Assembly: GCA_017577715.1 (NCBI GenBank)
Contig: PKRC01000001.1
Location: 62,001 to 126,000, forward strand
Direction of reading: 5' to 3'
DNA: 64,000 nucleotides
Source of the DNA: Clostridia bacterium
GTDB lineage: Bacteria; Bacillota; Clostridia; Caldicoprobacterales; Caldicoprobacteraceae
Positions 8,174 to 16,794 of the stretch are shown here, piece by piece. Below the pieces are notes generated by a model. That model saw nothing but the letters and a program-made list of their open reading frames with translations. It did not search any database and was not told the DNA's origin. How positions within the stretch are numbered: position 1 is the stretch's first letter; every line of letters starts with the position of its first letter. The position numbers and the translations under genes were made by a program.

Positions 8174-9232
8174 ATGGACATATATGAGATACTCAAGAAA
8201 GCCGTTGAGCTCAAATGCTCCGATGTACATATATCTGCCGGCATGCCACCGGTTGTGCGCAAGGATGGAAACTTGTTGCCGATATCGGGTGAACCTTTGT
8301 CTGCTGACCAGACCCATCAGTTTACAAGAGCGCTGCTAAATGATGAGCAGTGGGAAGCATTTCAGGATAAAGGGGAGATCGATTTTTCCCTGTCCATAGC
8401 AGGAGTTCACAGGTTTCGAGTAAACGCCTATAAGCAGAGGGGTAGCTGCAGTCTGGCTATAAGATTGGTGAATTTGAGGATTCCTGATTTTGAGGAGCTG
8501 GGATTGCCCCCGGTGGTGCAGGAATTTGCCAACAGGAAAAGCGGTTTGGTGTTGGTGACCGGGCCCACGGGCAGCGGCAAGTCAACCACTCTAGCGGCAA
8601 TAGTCAATAAGATAAACATGGAAAGGGCTGCCCATATCATCACTTTAGAAGAGCCCATAGAATATCTGCATCGGCATCAGAAAAGCATAGTCAACCAGAG
8701 GGAAGTGGGAAGCGATACCAGAAGCTTTGCGGCGGGCTTAAGGGCGGCGCTGCGCCAGGATCCTGATGTAATATTGATAGGCGAGATGCGAGACCTGGAA
8801 ACCATTTCCACAGCCATTACGGCTGCTGAGACGGGGCACCTGGTGCTGTCCACTTTGCATACAATTGGTGCGGCAAAGACCATAGACAGGATCATCGATG
8901 TCTTTCCGCCGCATCAGCAGCAACAGATAAGGTTTCAGCTGTCAACCGTGCTGGAAGGTGTCATAAGCCAGCAGTTGATTCCGCGAAAGGATGCTGCAGG
9001 CAGGGTGGTGGCTGTGGAGGTGATGGTGGTGACGCCGGCCATACGAAACCTCATTCGCGAAGGCAAGACCTATCAAATAACCAATGCTATTCAGACTGGT
9101 GCCAGGCTGGGCATGAGAACCATGGATCAGGCGCTGCTGGAGCTTTACAATAAAGGGCTAATAACCAAAGAGGATGCCGTGCTTTATGCCGTCGATACCG
9201 AGCATATGAAAGCCTTGATAAGCAGCCGATAG
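8174..9232 (+). CDS. pilT: Type IV pilus retraction ATPase PilT
   Basis: 352 residues, usual for PilT. Walker A is GPTGSGKST (residues ~129-137), the Asp box ITLEEPIEY, Walker B VILIGEMRD, the His box HLVLSTLHT. The PilT-specific motif AIRNLIREGK near residue 290 separates it from PilB. It drives pilus retraction and hence twitching and DNA uptake. GAAAGGGG lies 10-15 nt before ATG 8174. The 73-nt gap after pilB shows no terminator, so it belongs to the same operon. Confidence 0.95.
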   Translation: MDIYEILKKAVELKCSDVHISAGMPPVVRKDGNLLPISGEPLSADQTHQFTRALLNDEQWEAFQDKGEIDFSLSIAGVHRFRVNAYKQRGSCSLAIRLVNLRIPDFEELGLPPVVQEFANRKSGLVLVTGPTGSGKSTTLAAIVNKINMERAAHIITLEEPIEYLHRHQKSIVNQREVGSDTRSFAAGLRAALRQDPDVILIGEMRDLETISTAITAAETGHLVLSTLHTIGAAKTIDRIIDVFPPHQQQQIRFQLSTVLEGVISQQLIPRKDAAGRVVAVEVMVVTPAIRNLIREGKTYQITNAIQTGARLGMRTMDQALLELYNKGLITKEDAVLYAVDTEHMKALISSR

Positions 9233-9275
9233 CTTTGAGAATTGAGCCGTGGTGGTGAGGAAGGAGTGATGGGAT

Positions 9276-10484
9276 ATTGCCAGGTACAGGTATTTAGCTA
9301 AGAATCTACAGGGCATCGTGACCAGGGGAACGCTTGAGGCTTCAAGCAAAAAGGAAGTTTACCGCCTTCTTAAGGAAAGGGATTATTATCCCGTCAAGGT
9401 AGAAAAGGTAATTCAAATCAGGGATATAAAGGATTTGCAGCTGTCCAGCAAGATAAAGTCAAAGGATATGGCGGTGCTTTGCAAGCAGTTTTCTACCATG
9501 CTAAAGGCGGGGATTCCCATAATAAGGTGCATTGATATACTGTCCAAACAGCTTTCAAGCAGGCTGCTGCGGAGCATATTTGCCGAGATGTACGTGGAGG
9601 TGCGTTCGGGGAAGAGCTTGAGCGAGAGCCTGGTGAAGCGGAGCAGGTATTTTCCCCAGCTGTTTATAAGCATGGTGGAAGCGGGGGAAGCCAGCGGTAC
9701 CTTGGACGATGTGCTGGATAACCTGGCGCAGCATTATGAGAAGGAGCACAAGCTTATACAAAAGATCAAAAACTCCATGGCATATCCCGTCATAGTGCTT
9801 GTGGTGGCGGTTGCAGTTGTGTATTTTCTGTTGACTACGGTGGTCCCCACCTTTGCCGACATATTCACCCGCAGCGGAGCAACCCTTCCACTGCCCACGC
9901 GCATGCTTCTCGGTTTAAGCGATTTTACGCTCAAATATGGTATTTTCGTGCTGCTGTTCCTTGTAATGTTTGCTTTTGGATTTTATGTAGCCACCTCCAG
10001 AGGAGAGGGGCGTTACAGGTGGCATAAGTTCTTGCTGAGGTTGCCTGTGGTCAAGGCAGTGGTTGTTCAATCCATATCAACCCGGTTTTCGGGAACGCTG
10101 GGTATACTGCTTAGGACGGGGATACCGCTTGTTACTGCGCTGGAGATAACTAAAAAAGTGGTAGGCAACGAAGTAGCCCAAAGGGGTTTGCTGCAGGTTC
10201 AGGATGCGGCAAAGAAAGGCGGTGGCATATCGGCTCCGCTGGAGCAGCTCAACCTGTTTCCTCCCATGTTCATTCAGATGATCAGGATAGGTGAGGAATC
10301 GGGTACGCTGGACGAGATGCTGCTTAAGACAGCCGAGTTTTATGAAGCAGAGCTGGAGACCAACCTCACTAGGCTCACCACCCTGCTGGAACCCATGGTA
10401 ATAGTGCTGCTGGGAGGAGTTGTGGCATTCATCGTACTTTCTATAGCTTTGCCCATGTTTGAAATGACTGGCTTTATTGGCTAA
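9276..10484 (+). CDS. pilC: Type IV pilus inner-membrane platform protein PilC, probable ATT start
   Basis: The protein holds two GspF/PilC helical domains (around CKQFSTMLKAGIPI and RFSGTLGILLRTGIPLV) and three membrane segments, at residues ~170-190, ~225-245 and near the C terminus. Homologues begin with a YRYxAxxxxG block; here that block (ARYRYLAKNLQG) lies upstream of the first canonical in-frame start, GTG 9318. The frame opens after TGA 9267-9269, and the only start-like codon is ATT 9276, 9 nt after AAGGAG (9261-9266). I therefore place the start there, with GTG 9318 as a fallback. PilC couples the ATPases to the pilus base. A 10-codon ATG frame at 9269 overlaps the start. Confidence 0.85.
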   Translation: MARYRYLAKNLQGIVTRGTLEASSKKEVYRLLKERDYYPVKVEKVIQIRDIKDLQLSSKIKSKDMAVLCKQFSTMLKAGIPIIRCIDILSKQLSSRLLRSIFAEMYVEVRSGKSLSESLVKRSRYFPQLFISMVEAGEASGTLDDVLDNLAQHYEKEHKLIQKIKNSMAYPVIVLVVAVAVVYFLLTTVVPTFADIFTRSGATLPLPTRMLLGLSDFTLKYGIFVLLFLVMFAFGFYVATSRGEGRYRWHKFLLRLPVVKAVVVQSISTRFSGTLGILLRTGIPLVTALEITKKVVGNEVAQRGLLQVQDAAKKGGGISAPLEQLNLFPPMFIQMIRIGEESGTLDEMLLKTAEFYEAELETNLTRLTTLLEPMVIVLLGGVVAFIVLSIALPMFEMTGFIG

Positions 10485-10514
10485 AGAATAAAAACGAAAG
10501 GAGAGAGGAGAAAG

Positions 10515-10943
10515 ATGATTAAAAAGTTTATGAAAAACAAGAAAGGTTTTACGCTGATTGAGCTTGTGGTGGTAGTGGCGATATTGGGGATATTGGCTTT
10601 GCTGGTCGTGCCAAATGTGGTAAACCGGATTAAAGAAACAAGAGAAACCGTGATAGATGCCAACATAAAGGTGATAAACAATGCGATTAAGATGTATTAT
10701 GCCGAGCAAGGAGATTATCCGGATATTAGCAGAGCTCAGGAAGGCAAAGAAATAGAAGAGTTATTGAATAAATTGCAGACAGCTGGGTATTTAGATGCGA
10801 ATGAAGTGACAAACGCTTTAAAAGCTTTTGAAAATGTAAGTATTACAGTGAATACAGTGCAAAATACTAGTAAAGTTACAAGTATCGAAAAAAAAAGGGA
10901 CTACAAACTGAGTCTACTCCTTAAGGTTAACGGACTAATATAA
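10515..10943 (+). CDS. Type IV major pilin (prepilin, N-methylation motif)
   Basis: 142 residues with a class III prepilin leader: KNKKG followed by FTLIELVVVVAILGILALLVVP, Glu at mature position 5, then a globular domain with GspG-like features (NAIKMYYAEQGDYPD). PilD should cleave after Gly. GGAGAGAGGAG lies just upstream of ATG 10515. Its position after pilC and its small size suggest the major pilin. An A9 run (10888-10896) lies 15 codons before the stop; a length change would replace the C terminus. About 210 bp without a gene follow before pilD. Confidence 0.9.
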   Translation: MIKKFMKNKKGFTLIELVVVVAILGILALLVVPNVVNRIKETRETVIDANIKVINNAIKMYYAEQGDYPDISRAQEGKEIEELLNKLQTAGYLDANEVTNALKAFENVSITVNTVQNTSKVTSIEKKRDYKLSLLLKVNGLI

Positions 10944-11153
10944 CCACAGCATCTTATGCAAATAATCTTTCAACAGGCATCGCAGGGATAATTCGGGTTA
11001 GTAGTTGATGCAGCGGTTTACCCTTTGGTTTAACCATGTGCTATCCAGTTTTCTTATAATAATGCGGTATCCCCAGAGTAGTTACCCGTGTTCTAGATCA
11101 TATATTTACATATGGTATTGCGCTGTCTAACATCGCTTTGTTGAGAGGATAAC

Positions 11154-11915
11154 ATGGATTTTGTAGTGATGGCATTTGGACTTTTAATAGGAAGCTTTCT
11201 CAACGTATGCATATACAGAATACCTAGAGACGAGTCGGTGGTCTTTCCGGGCTCCCGCTGTCCTGATTGCGGGGCCCGGCTTAAGCCGGCTGACCTGGTG
11301 CCGGTTATCAGCTTTTTGCTCCTTAAAGGCAGGTGCAGGTATTGCAGCCGACCCATATCGTGGCGGTATCCGCTTGTAGAGACATTGACGGCTTGCCTTA
11401 TGTGGCTGTTTTACAGGCACTACGGTATAACTATCATGGCAGCATACTATGCTTTTATTGGCTGCCTTCTCGTTGTCGTGGCGTTCATTGATCTTTCCCA
11501 TCAGGAGATCCCCAACGGGCTGGTGCTGGCGCTTATGGTTGTCGGACTGGTAGCTAAGCTGGCTGGCATTGGTGCGGGGGTTGTTGATGGCCTGTACGGC
11601 TTATTGGTCGGAGGAGCGCCCCTTGTCCTCATTGCTGTCATTTCTGTTTTGGCTTTGCGCAGGGAAGGTATGGGCGGGGGAGATATAAAGCTGATGGCGG
11701 CCGTGGGTTGGTGCCTGGGCTGGCGCCTGACAGCTATAACGCTTATTTTATCCGTATATATAGGCGGTTTGGTGGCCCTCATGCTGTTGTGCTTCAAAAT
11801 AAAGGGCAGGAAGGATTATATTCCTTATGGGCCATTTATAGCCCTTTCGGCTATCATATCCATGCTTTGGGGAGAAAGGATATTGTACTGGTATATAGGC
11901 TCATTCTGGGGATGA
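11154..11915 (+). CDS. pilD: Prepilin peptidase (leader peptidase/N-methyltransferase) PilD
   Basis: 253 residues of the A24A family. The N-terminal domain holds two CxxC pairs (CPDC and CRYC), and the peptidase domain has the two catalytic aspartates in DLSHQEIPNG and GGGDIKLM, with about seven membrane segments. It removes the short leader of the prepilins and N-methylates the new N terminus. Its substrates lie on both sides (10515 and 11920-15270). GAGAGGATAAC precedes ATG 11154. Confidence 0.95.
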   Translation: MDFVVMAFGLLIGSFLNVCIYRIPRDESVVFPGSRCPDCGARLKPADLVPVISFLLLKGRCRYCSRPISWRYPLVETLTACLMWLFYRHYGITIMAAYYAFIGCLLVVVAFIDLSHQEIPNGLVLALMVVGLVAKLAGIGAGVVDGLYGLLVGGAPLVLIAVISVLALRREGMGGGDIKLMAAVGWCLGWRLTAITLILSVYIGGLVALMLLCFKIKGRKDYIPYGPFIALSAIISMLWGERILYWYIGSFWG

Positions 11916-11919
11916 GGGT

Positions 11920-12384
11920 ATGGGCAATACCAGGGGCGTTACCCTTATAGAGCTGTTGGTGGTCGTTGCCATCATAAGCGTGCTGATTTTTCTTATTTCT
12001 GTGAGTCCAGCCACGCCTATGGACAGGAGCATACTGGAGTCGGCTGCCAATATGATAGCACAGGATATACGTTTAACCCAGCAGCTTGCCGTATCCAATG
12101 GGAGTACATATTTTTTTGAAATACATACCAAGGATAACTACTATCAGATACGTTCACAGTCAGTCGAGACAGCGTACAAGAAGGAATACCTACATGATGG
12201 TATATCCATTTCGACAATCGGGTTTGAAAGCCTTTATACCGATTCAACACGTAAGGATTTGAAGACGTTGAGATATACTCCGGCAGGTACTCCTGGTACT
12301 ACAGGTACCATTACTTTGAAAAAGGGCAATTGGGTCAAGCAGATAACCGTTATGGTGGGCACGGGAAGGGTGAAAATTGATTGA
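11920..12384 (+). CDS. Minor prepilin, GspH/FimT type
   Basis: 154 residues starting with a very short leader MGNTRG followed by VTLIELLVVVAIISVLIFLISVS, a class III signal with Glu5. The rest resembles a GspH/FimT pseudopilin: a helix with SAANMIAQDIRLTQQLAVSNG and then a beta-rich domain ending in GTGRVKI. Mature residue 1 would be Val instead of the usual Phe or Met. The gene begins 4 nt after pilD and overlaps the next minor pilin by 4 nt. It probably belongs to the priming complex at the pilus tip. Confidence 0.88.
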   Translation: MGNTRGVTLIELLVVVAIISVLIFLISVSPATPMDRSILESAANMIAQDIRLTQQLAVSNGSTYFFEIHTKDNYYQIRSQSVETAYKKEYLHDGISISTIGFESLYTDSTRKDLKTLRYTPAGTPGTTGTITLKKGNWVKQITVMVGTGRVKID

Positions 12385-13127
12385 ATTCTAAAGGCATGAC
12401 GTTAATAGAGGTCCTTATAGCTACAGCTTTGTTGGCCATGGTGGCGGGGATTTTGCTGACAGCCTTTGGCTTTTCTTTGGTGAGCACCAAAAAAGCGGAG
12501 AACACGCTTTCATCAACCTTTGTGGCCCAGAGCCGGATGGAGGAGATACATGGCATGGATGTCGCAACCGCTTTGGAAGAGGGCAGAGGTGAGAGAAGGC
12601 TGTTTATGGATAAATATGTTGAGACGATAGTAAAGCCGTATTTCCGAGAAAATTGTCATGCCTTTTATGTAATACTGGGAGGAGCCCTTGCCGATGTGTA
12701 TGCCGTGCCGCCGGATAATAGCGGTGCATTGCAGATATCTACCATTATGGGGAGCCGGAGCATGAACATATCCATATCCGCTAACAGCTATTCCATTGCT
12801 TCGGCAGGCTATGAAACGCTGGAAGGTAGTTTACCTCCGAACTCACAAGATATTATGGTGCTTATAAACGGCGTGAAGTATTCTTCGCCGGCAAATGTAA
12901 CCATAAACGTCACGGCAGCAGGGTGCAATGTCAGTGTATGGGTGTATGATGGGGGCAGCAATTCGTCGCGTATAGAGGTCACCGGGTCCAACGTAGAGAT
13001 AAAGCGTTTCAGCGGGTATACATACCGCGACTATTCCACCGTAAAGGTGCAGGTTAAGGTTTACGAGAGGGAAGATGATTTGCAGCCTTCAGCTAATTTC
13101 AGCAGCATACTTCAGCTCAAAAATTAA
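12381..13127 (+). CDS. Minor prepilin, PilV/GspI type
   Basis: 248 residues; leader MNSKG, then MTLIEVLIATALLAMVAGIL, a class III prepilin signal with Glu5. The region after the helix (SSTFVAQSRMEEIHGMD) is typical of PilV/GspI proteins, while the C-terminal half is beta-rich with little recognisable similarity. The TTG start at 12381 overlaps the stop of the preceding pilin (TTGA). Likely a minor pilin assembling with its neighbours. Confidence 0.85.
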   Translation: MNSKGMTLIEVLIATALLAMVAGILLTAFGFSLVSTKKAENTLSSTFVAQSRMEEIHGMDVATALEEGRGERRLFMDKYVETIVKPYFRENCHAFYVILGGALADVYAVPPDNSGALQISTIMGSRSMNISISANSYSIASAGYETLEGSLPPNSQDIMVLINGVKYSSPANVTINVTAAGCNVSVWVYDGGSNSSRIEVTGSNVEIKRFSGYTYRDYSTVKVQVKVYEREDDLQPSANFSSILQLKN

Positions 13128-13145
13128 ACAGCAGGGGTTGACTGC

Positions 13146-13652
13146 ATGTGCAGTTTTAAGAGGTTATTTCGCAGGAGAAAAGTGGATTTCACGTACAGAA
13201 AAGGCAAAAAGGGGTATACCCTCCTTGAGGTCATGATAGCGGTGGCTTTGCTTGGGGTAGTTGTAAGCATGGGTTATGCCATATACCTCATGGGGGTAAG
13301 GTCATACATCATGTCTACCAAAAAGATGGAGGTACAGCAAAACGTCCGGTCAGCGGCCTCCTTCATACAGAGGCGCCTGCTTACGGCTGCAGCAAACGAT
13401 GTAGAGGAAATTTATCATAATGGGCTGAAGACGCTGAGAATAGGCGACGAATGCTTCAACTTAAAAGATGGTACTTTGCGGGTCAATCTGGAGTTTTCCA
13501 AACCCGGTCCACATTTTAACCCCTTGGCAGAGGGCATATCGCATTTTGATTTCTCTATAGACGGAAGGCGGGTAAAGGTAGAGCTGGCGGGAGGGCAGGA
13601 AGGAGAGGATGATTACTTTAGAGTGGAGTTTGAGGTGTTTTTGAGGCGGTAA
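13146..13652 (+). CDS. Minor prepilin, PilW/GspJ type
   Basis: 168 residues with a longer basic leader (about 24 residues, ending RKGKKG) and then YTLLEVMIAVALLGVVVSMGYAIY. The following helix (QQNVRSAASFIQRRLLTAA) and a small beta domain fit a PilW/GspJ-type pseudopilin. It sits in the run of minor pilin genes. The 130 bp after it hold no gene or clear terminator. Confidence 0.85.
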   Translation: MCSFKRLFRRRKVDFTYRKGKKGYTLLEVMIAVALLGVVVSMGYAIYLMGVRSYIMSTKKMEVQQNVRSAASFIQRRLLTAAANDVEEIYHNGLKTLRIGDECFNLKDGTLRVNLEFSKPGPHFNPLAEGISHFDFSIDGRRVKVELAGGQEGEDDYFRVEFEVFLRR

Positions 13653-13782
13653 CAGCATTGTATATTTTACTGTGGTGCATTCGTCCTTTGTCTTAATACC
13701 TCGCATTAAGTGGCCTCGGCTGTCAAACGGCTATGCTTTTACGGTCATGTTACGCCCCATATAGGGGAATGAGGGGTGGGTA

Positions 13783-15270
13783 TTGGCCTTGAGATATAAA
13801 AACGCACTGTCACATGCCCGTAATTGTATTTCTGCTAACAGCAGGGGTTCGGTTCTTTTGCTGGCGGTGCTGGCCTTGATGGTGGTGTTTACGCTGGGAA
13901 CGGGGCTTTTGGCGGTAGCCACTTCTAACTATGTAATGGACCAAGCCGAGCACGACTACCAAGCGGCCTTCTACGCTGCTGAGGCTGGGCTTCGTCATAA
14001 GATAGAGGTAATGAGAGCTGAAATGGATAGGCTTTACCTGGAAGGGAGCTATACCAATGCGTCGGCTTTTTTCAATACCTTCTGGGGACGGATAGAGAAT
14101 GACGAAATCCTGAACTTAGGTACGGTAAACGATAAGTCGGTTAGTGCTGTAGCGACTGTAAACAAGGGTACCTTGGGAGATGATTTCTGCGAGTATAAGA
14201 TTCATTCGGAAGGTCGAGTAGGGCGCATAAGGCGGACGCTAGAGAGCACCGTGAGGATGAAATATGTGTCCAGGACCTCAACGCCATTATCCGACCTTTT
14301 TAGTTATGCCATATTTGCCGACGGTAAAGTTGAAATGAGTGGAAGTCCCCGGGTATACGGCAATGCCGGTACCAATACAACTGTCCCTAAAGGATTTTAT
14401 TTAAATGATGGGGATCCAATTATTCATGGAGATGTTGTGATCGGGCATAATGGCGACATCGGTCAAGTGATTCACATCCCATGGGGAAGCATGGATAATT
14501 TCATAAAAGGTGAAAGTCGAGTAAATGACAGCCTTGTTAAGTTTCCCGTTATAGAACCAATGGGGAACATTAGTTTCCCCGATGTAAAGGGCAAACCCTC
14601 GCTGGAAGTACAAGGCGTGGATGTGATAAATCATAATGGTGGAGGGCAATTTTCAAAGGTTGTAGCCACGGCTAGTGGCAAATTGAATTTAAACCTGGGA
14701 GATGGTGATAGGTTATATACAACCGAATTCAAGGTGGATGGAGCTGGCAAAGCCAATGTATATATGAGCGGGGATGCCGAAATATATGCCCGAAAGTTGA
14801 TCCTGGACGGTTCGGGTGAATTGATCTTTCATGTTGAGGGCGATAAGCGCATATATCTTGAAACCCTGGATTTAACGGGTGCTTCTTCCGGTAATATCAT
14901 ATCGGTTGAGGGAGAAGGTCGGTTATTGCTATTTATTGAAAAGGAATTGAAAAGAGGTGGAAGCGCAAACATCAACTTGAACGGGAATCCTTCCAAACTA
15001 ATTGTATTCTTTAATGGAGATAAGGTAGATTTTTCGGGTGGAGGCGAGTCACCCTGTTTTACCGGGGGATTGTATGCTCCCCGTGCTACAGTGAGCTTAA
15101 GTGGGAGTGCCACTGTGAAGGGAAGCATTGTTGCATCAACTATAAGTATGGAGGGGGGCGCAAGCGTGTACTTTGAGGAGGTAGTTGATGAGGATGATCC
15201 CCTTTTCGGAGAACAGAACCAGCGGATTGGCCCAGAATCATTTGTGATTATCTCATATGGTGAAAAATAA
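13783..15270 (+). CDS. Large PilX-like pilus component with beta-rich C-terminal domain
   Basis: 495 residues. The N terminus (RGSVLLLAVLALMVVFTLGTGLLAVAT, then QAEHDYQAAFYAAEAGLRHKIE) is a PilX-N-type pilin-like segment, lacking the usual prepilin G|FxxxE. The remaining ~350 residues are rich in Gly, Asp and Ser in short repeated beta strands (for example SGSPRVYGNAG, SGDAEIYARKL, SGSATVKGSIVAS), suggesting a beta-solenoid like that seen in DUF7305-type proteins. TTG 13783 is taken as the start, with GAGGGG upstream. It may be a surface-exposed tip or adhesive component; that role is inferred. Confidence 0.75.
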   Translation: MALRYKNALSHARNCISANSRGSVLLLAVLALMVVFTLGTGLLAVATSNYVMDQAEHDYQAAFYAAEAGLRHKIEVMRAEMDRLYLEGSYTNASAFFNTFWGRIENDEILNLGTVNDKSVSAVATVNKGTLGDDFCEYKIHSEGRVGRIRRTLESTVRMKYVSRTSTPLSDLFSYAIFADGKVEMSGSPRVYGNAGTNTTVPKGFYLNDGDPIIHGDVVIGHNGDIGQVIHIPWGSMDNFIKGESRVNDSLVKFPVIEPMGNISFPDVKGKPSLEVQGVDVINHNGGGQFSKVVATASGKLNLNLGDGDRLYTTEFKVDGAGKANVYMSGDAEIYARKLILDGSGELIFHVEGDKRIYLETLDLTGASSGNIISVEGEGRLLLFIEKELKRGGSANINLNGNPSKLIVFFNGDKVDFSGGGESPCFTGGLYAPRATVSLSGSATVKGSIVASTISMEGGASVYFEEVVDEDDPLFGEQNQRIGPESFVIISYGEK

Positions 15271-15297
15271 AAAGTATTAGCTGTAGTAAGTGAGGTT

Positions 15298-16227
15298 ATG
15301 CTTATGCCAAAATTTATCGATAAGGTTATAGGTATAGACATAGGTTCAGGATATATAAAAATGTTACAAATGTCATATCAAGGTGGGATGGAGATATCCA
15401 GATGGGGGTTAATTGAGACACCTAAAATTGGGCAAGAGATGGCCGCCATGGATGATGGAGAAGTGGCAAAGGCAATAAGGGAGTGCTTTAAGTACAATGG
15501 TTTCTCTGTCAAAAGGACAAGCCTGTGCCTTTCCGATCCATCCATCATCTTCAGGGATATACGGCTTCCCGAGATGAGGGATGAGGAGATAAGGGAAAAT
15601 GTAAAGTTTGAGATGTCAGAGTATTTTTCAATAGATCCCGACAAATACTCCATAACATACAGGGTATTGGGGAAGGAGGACAACGATGGCAGGGTGGTGC
15701 TGCACCTGCTGGGGGTGGCGGCTCCCCTTGACCTCATAGCCAGGTACCTGCGAATCATCAGGAAAGCCGGATTAAGGCCAGAATACGTCGACGTTAGCGT
15801 AAATGCCTATTTAAAGGCTGCAAAGCTTTTAGACGATGTAGAGGATATATCAAATAGCCGCGGAGTATGCATCATGGATTATGGGCACAGCACATTGACC
15901 GTATGCGTGTTGGAGAACGGAGTGCCCTTTGTAGTGAGAACGGTGGACAAAAGTTGGGATGATCATAATTTTGACGCTGTGGCTGCTACATTGACCCAGG
16001 TGATGGATTATTATTACAGCCGGACTTACACCTGGCACATAGAAAGGGTGTGGGTGGTGGGCGGGGGAAGCCTGGCAAAGGATTTGTGTCAGTACCTGGA
16101 ATTGCAGACAGGGGCTGAAGTGAAGGAGGTTACCCCCCAGCTGCTTAAAGTAAAGTATGATGAGGGACATGATTTTCCCGCCAGTCTCTATTTTAAATGC
16201 CTAGGTGCTGCCATAAGAGAGGACTGA
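15298..16227 (+). CDS. pilM: Type IV pilus assembly protein PilM
   Basis: 309 residues with an actin/FtsA-like ATPase fold: VIGIDIGSGYIKMLQM forms the phosphate-1 loop near the N terminus, CIMDYGHSTLTVCVL the phosphate-2 loop and VWVVGGGSLAKDL the adenosine motif. PilM is cytoplasmic and binds the N terminus of PilN, linking the ATPases to the PilN-PilO membrane pair. The partner genes follow directly. ATG 15298 is used; ATG 15304 is possible. Confidence 0.92.
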   Translation: MLMPKFIDKVIGIDIGSGYIKMLQMSYQGGMEISRWGLIETPKIGQEMAAMDDGEVAKAIRECFKYNGFSVKRTSLCLSDPSIIFRDIRLPEMRDEEIRENVKFEMSEYFSIDPDKYSITYRVLGKEDNDGRVVLHLLGVAAPLDLIARYLRIIRKAGLRPEYVDVSVNAYLKAAKLLDDVEDISNSRGVCIMDYGHSTLTVCVLENGVPFVVRTVDKSWDDHNFDAVAATLTQVMDYYYSRTYTWHIERVWVVGGGSLAKDLCQYLELQTGAEVKEVTPQLLKVKYDEGHDFPASLYFKCLGAAIRED

Positions 16228-16228
16228 T

Positions 16229-16759
16229 GTGTTTATGAACGATATAAATTTGCTCAACGATTTCTATCGCCCTAAGAAAACCGCCAAAATAGCATCATCC
16301 CTGTTGGCAGGAATTTTGATCGGTGTCCTGTTTTCGTACGTTGGTGTTTTTGTGCCCTTAAAACAAAAACGCGAGTTAAGCCTTATGGTATCCAATCTCT
16401 CTCAAACCAACAGCGAGTATGAATCCCTGGAAGAGGAATATGCCCAGCTTTCTAGGAAGGTGGAAGAATTAGAGCAAAGGGCCAGCGACATAACCCCGCT
16501 GATATCCGGGCAAAAGTGGAGCCGGGTTTTTGAGCTAATTGAACAGGCTATGCCTCAAGGGATATCTCTACGCAGCCTTTCATATGAGGGGGATGCTGTG
16601 GTGCTGGAAGGCACTGCGTCGGATGACGTTGAAATCGCTCGATTTATGGTAATGCTTAAAAAGACCGGCTTGTTTTTGGAAATCAGCGTTAAAAGGATTT
16701 ACGGTGATCAAGAGAGGCAGATGTTTTTAATGACCGGTAAGCTCAATTCTCTGGATTGA
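16229..16759 (+). CDS. pilN: Type IV pilus assembly protein PilN
   Basis: 176 residues. The N terminus contains NDINLLNDFY, the conserved PilM-binding motif (D/N-INLL). One membrane helix follows (SSLLAGILIGVLFSYVGVFV), then a coiled coil (SQTNSEYESLEEEYAQLSRK) and a small periplasmic-type alpha/beta domain. GTG 16229, just after the pilM stop, has GAGG 6 nt upstream; ATG 16235 is an alternative. It forms the alignment complex with PilO. Confidence 0.9.
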   Translation: MFMNDINLLNDFYRPKKTAKIASSLLAGILIGVLFSYVGVFVPLKQKRELSLMVSNLSQTNSEYESLEEEYAQLSRKVEELEQRASDITPLISGQKWSRVFELIEQAMPQGISLRSLSYEGDAVVLEGTASDDVEIARFMVMLKKTGLFLEISVKRIYGDQERQMFLMTGKLNSLD

Positions 16760-16794
16760 TCATATAAGGATGCAGCAAAAGGGTGGTTTGATTG

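Noticed and set aside
10934-11008. Possible out-of-frame C-terminal continuation of the major pilin
   Set aside because: The downstream frame reads like protein for about 24 codons but has two stops just upstream, so no single frameshift joins it to the pilin.
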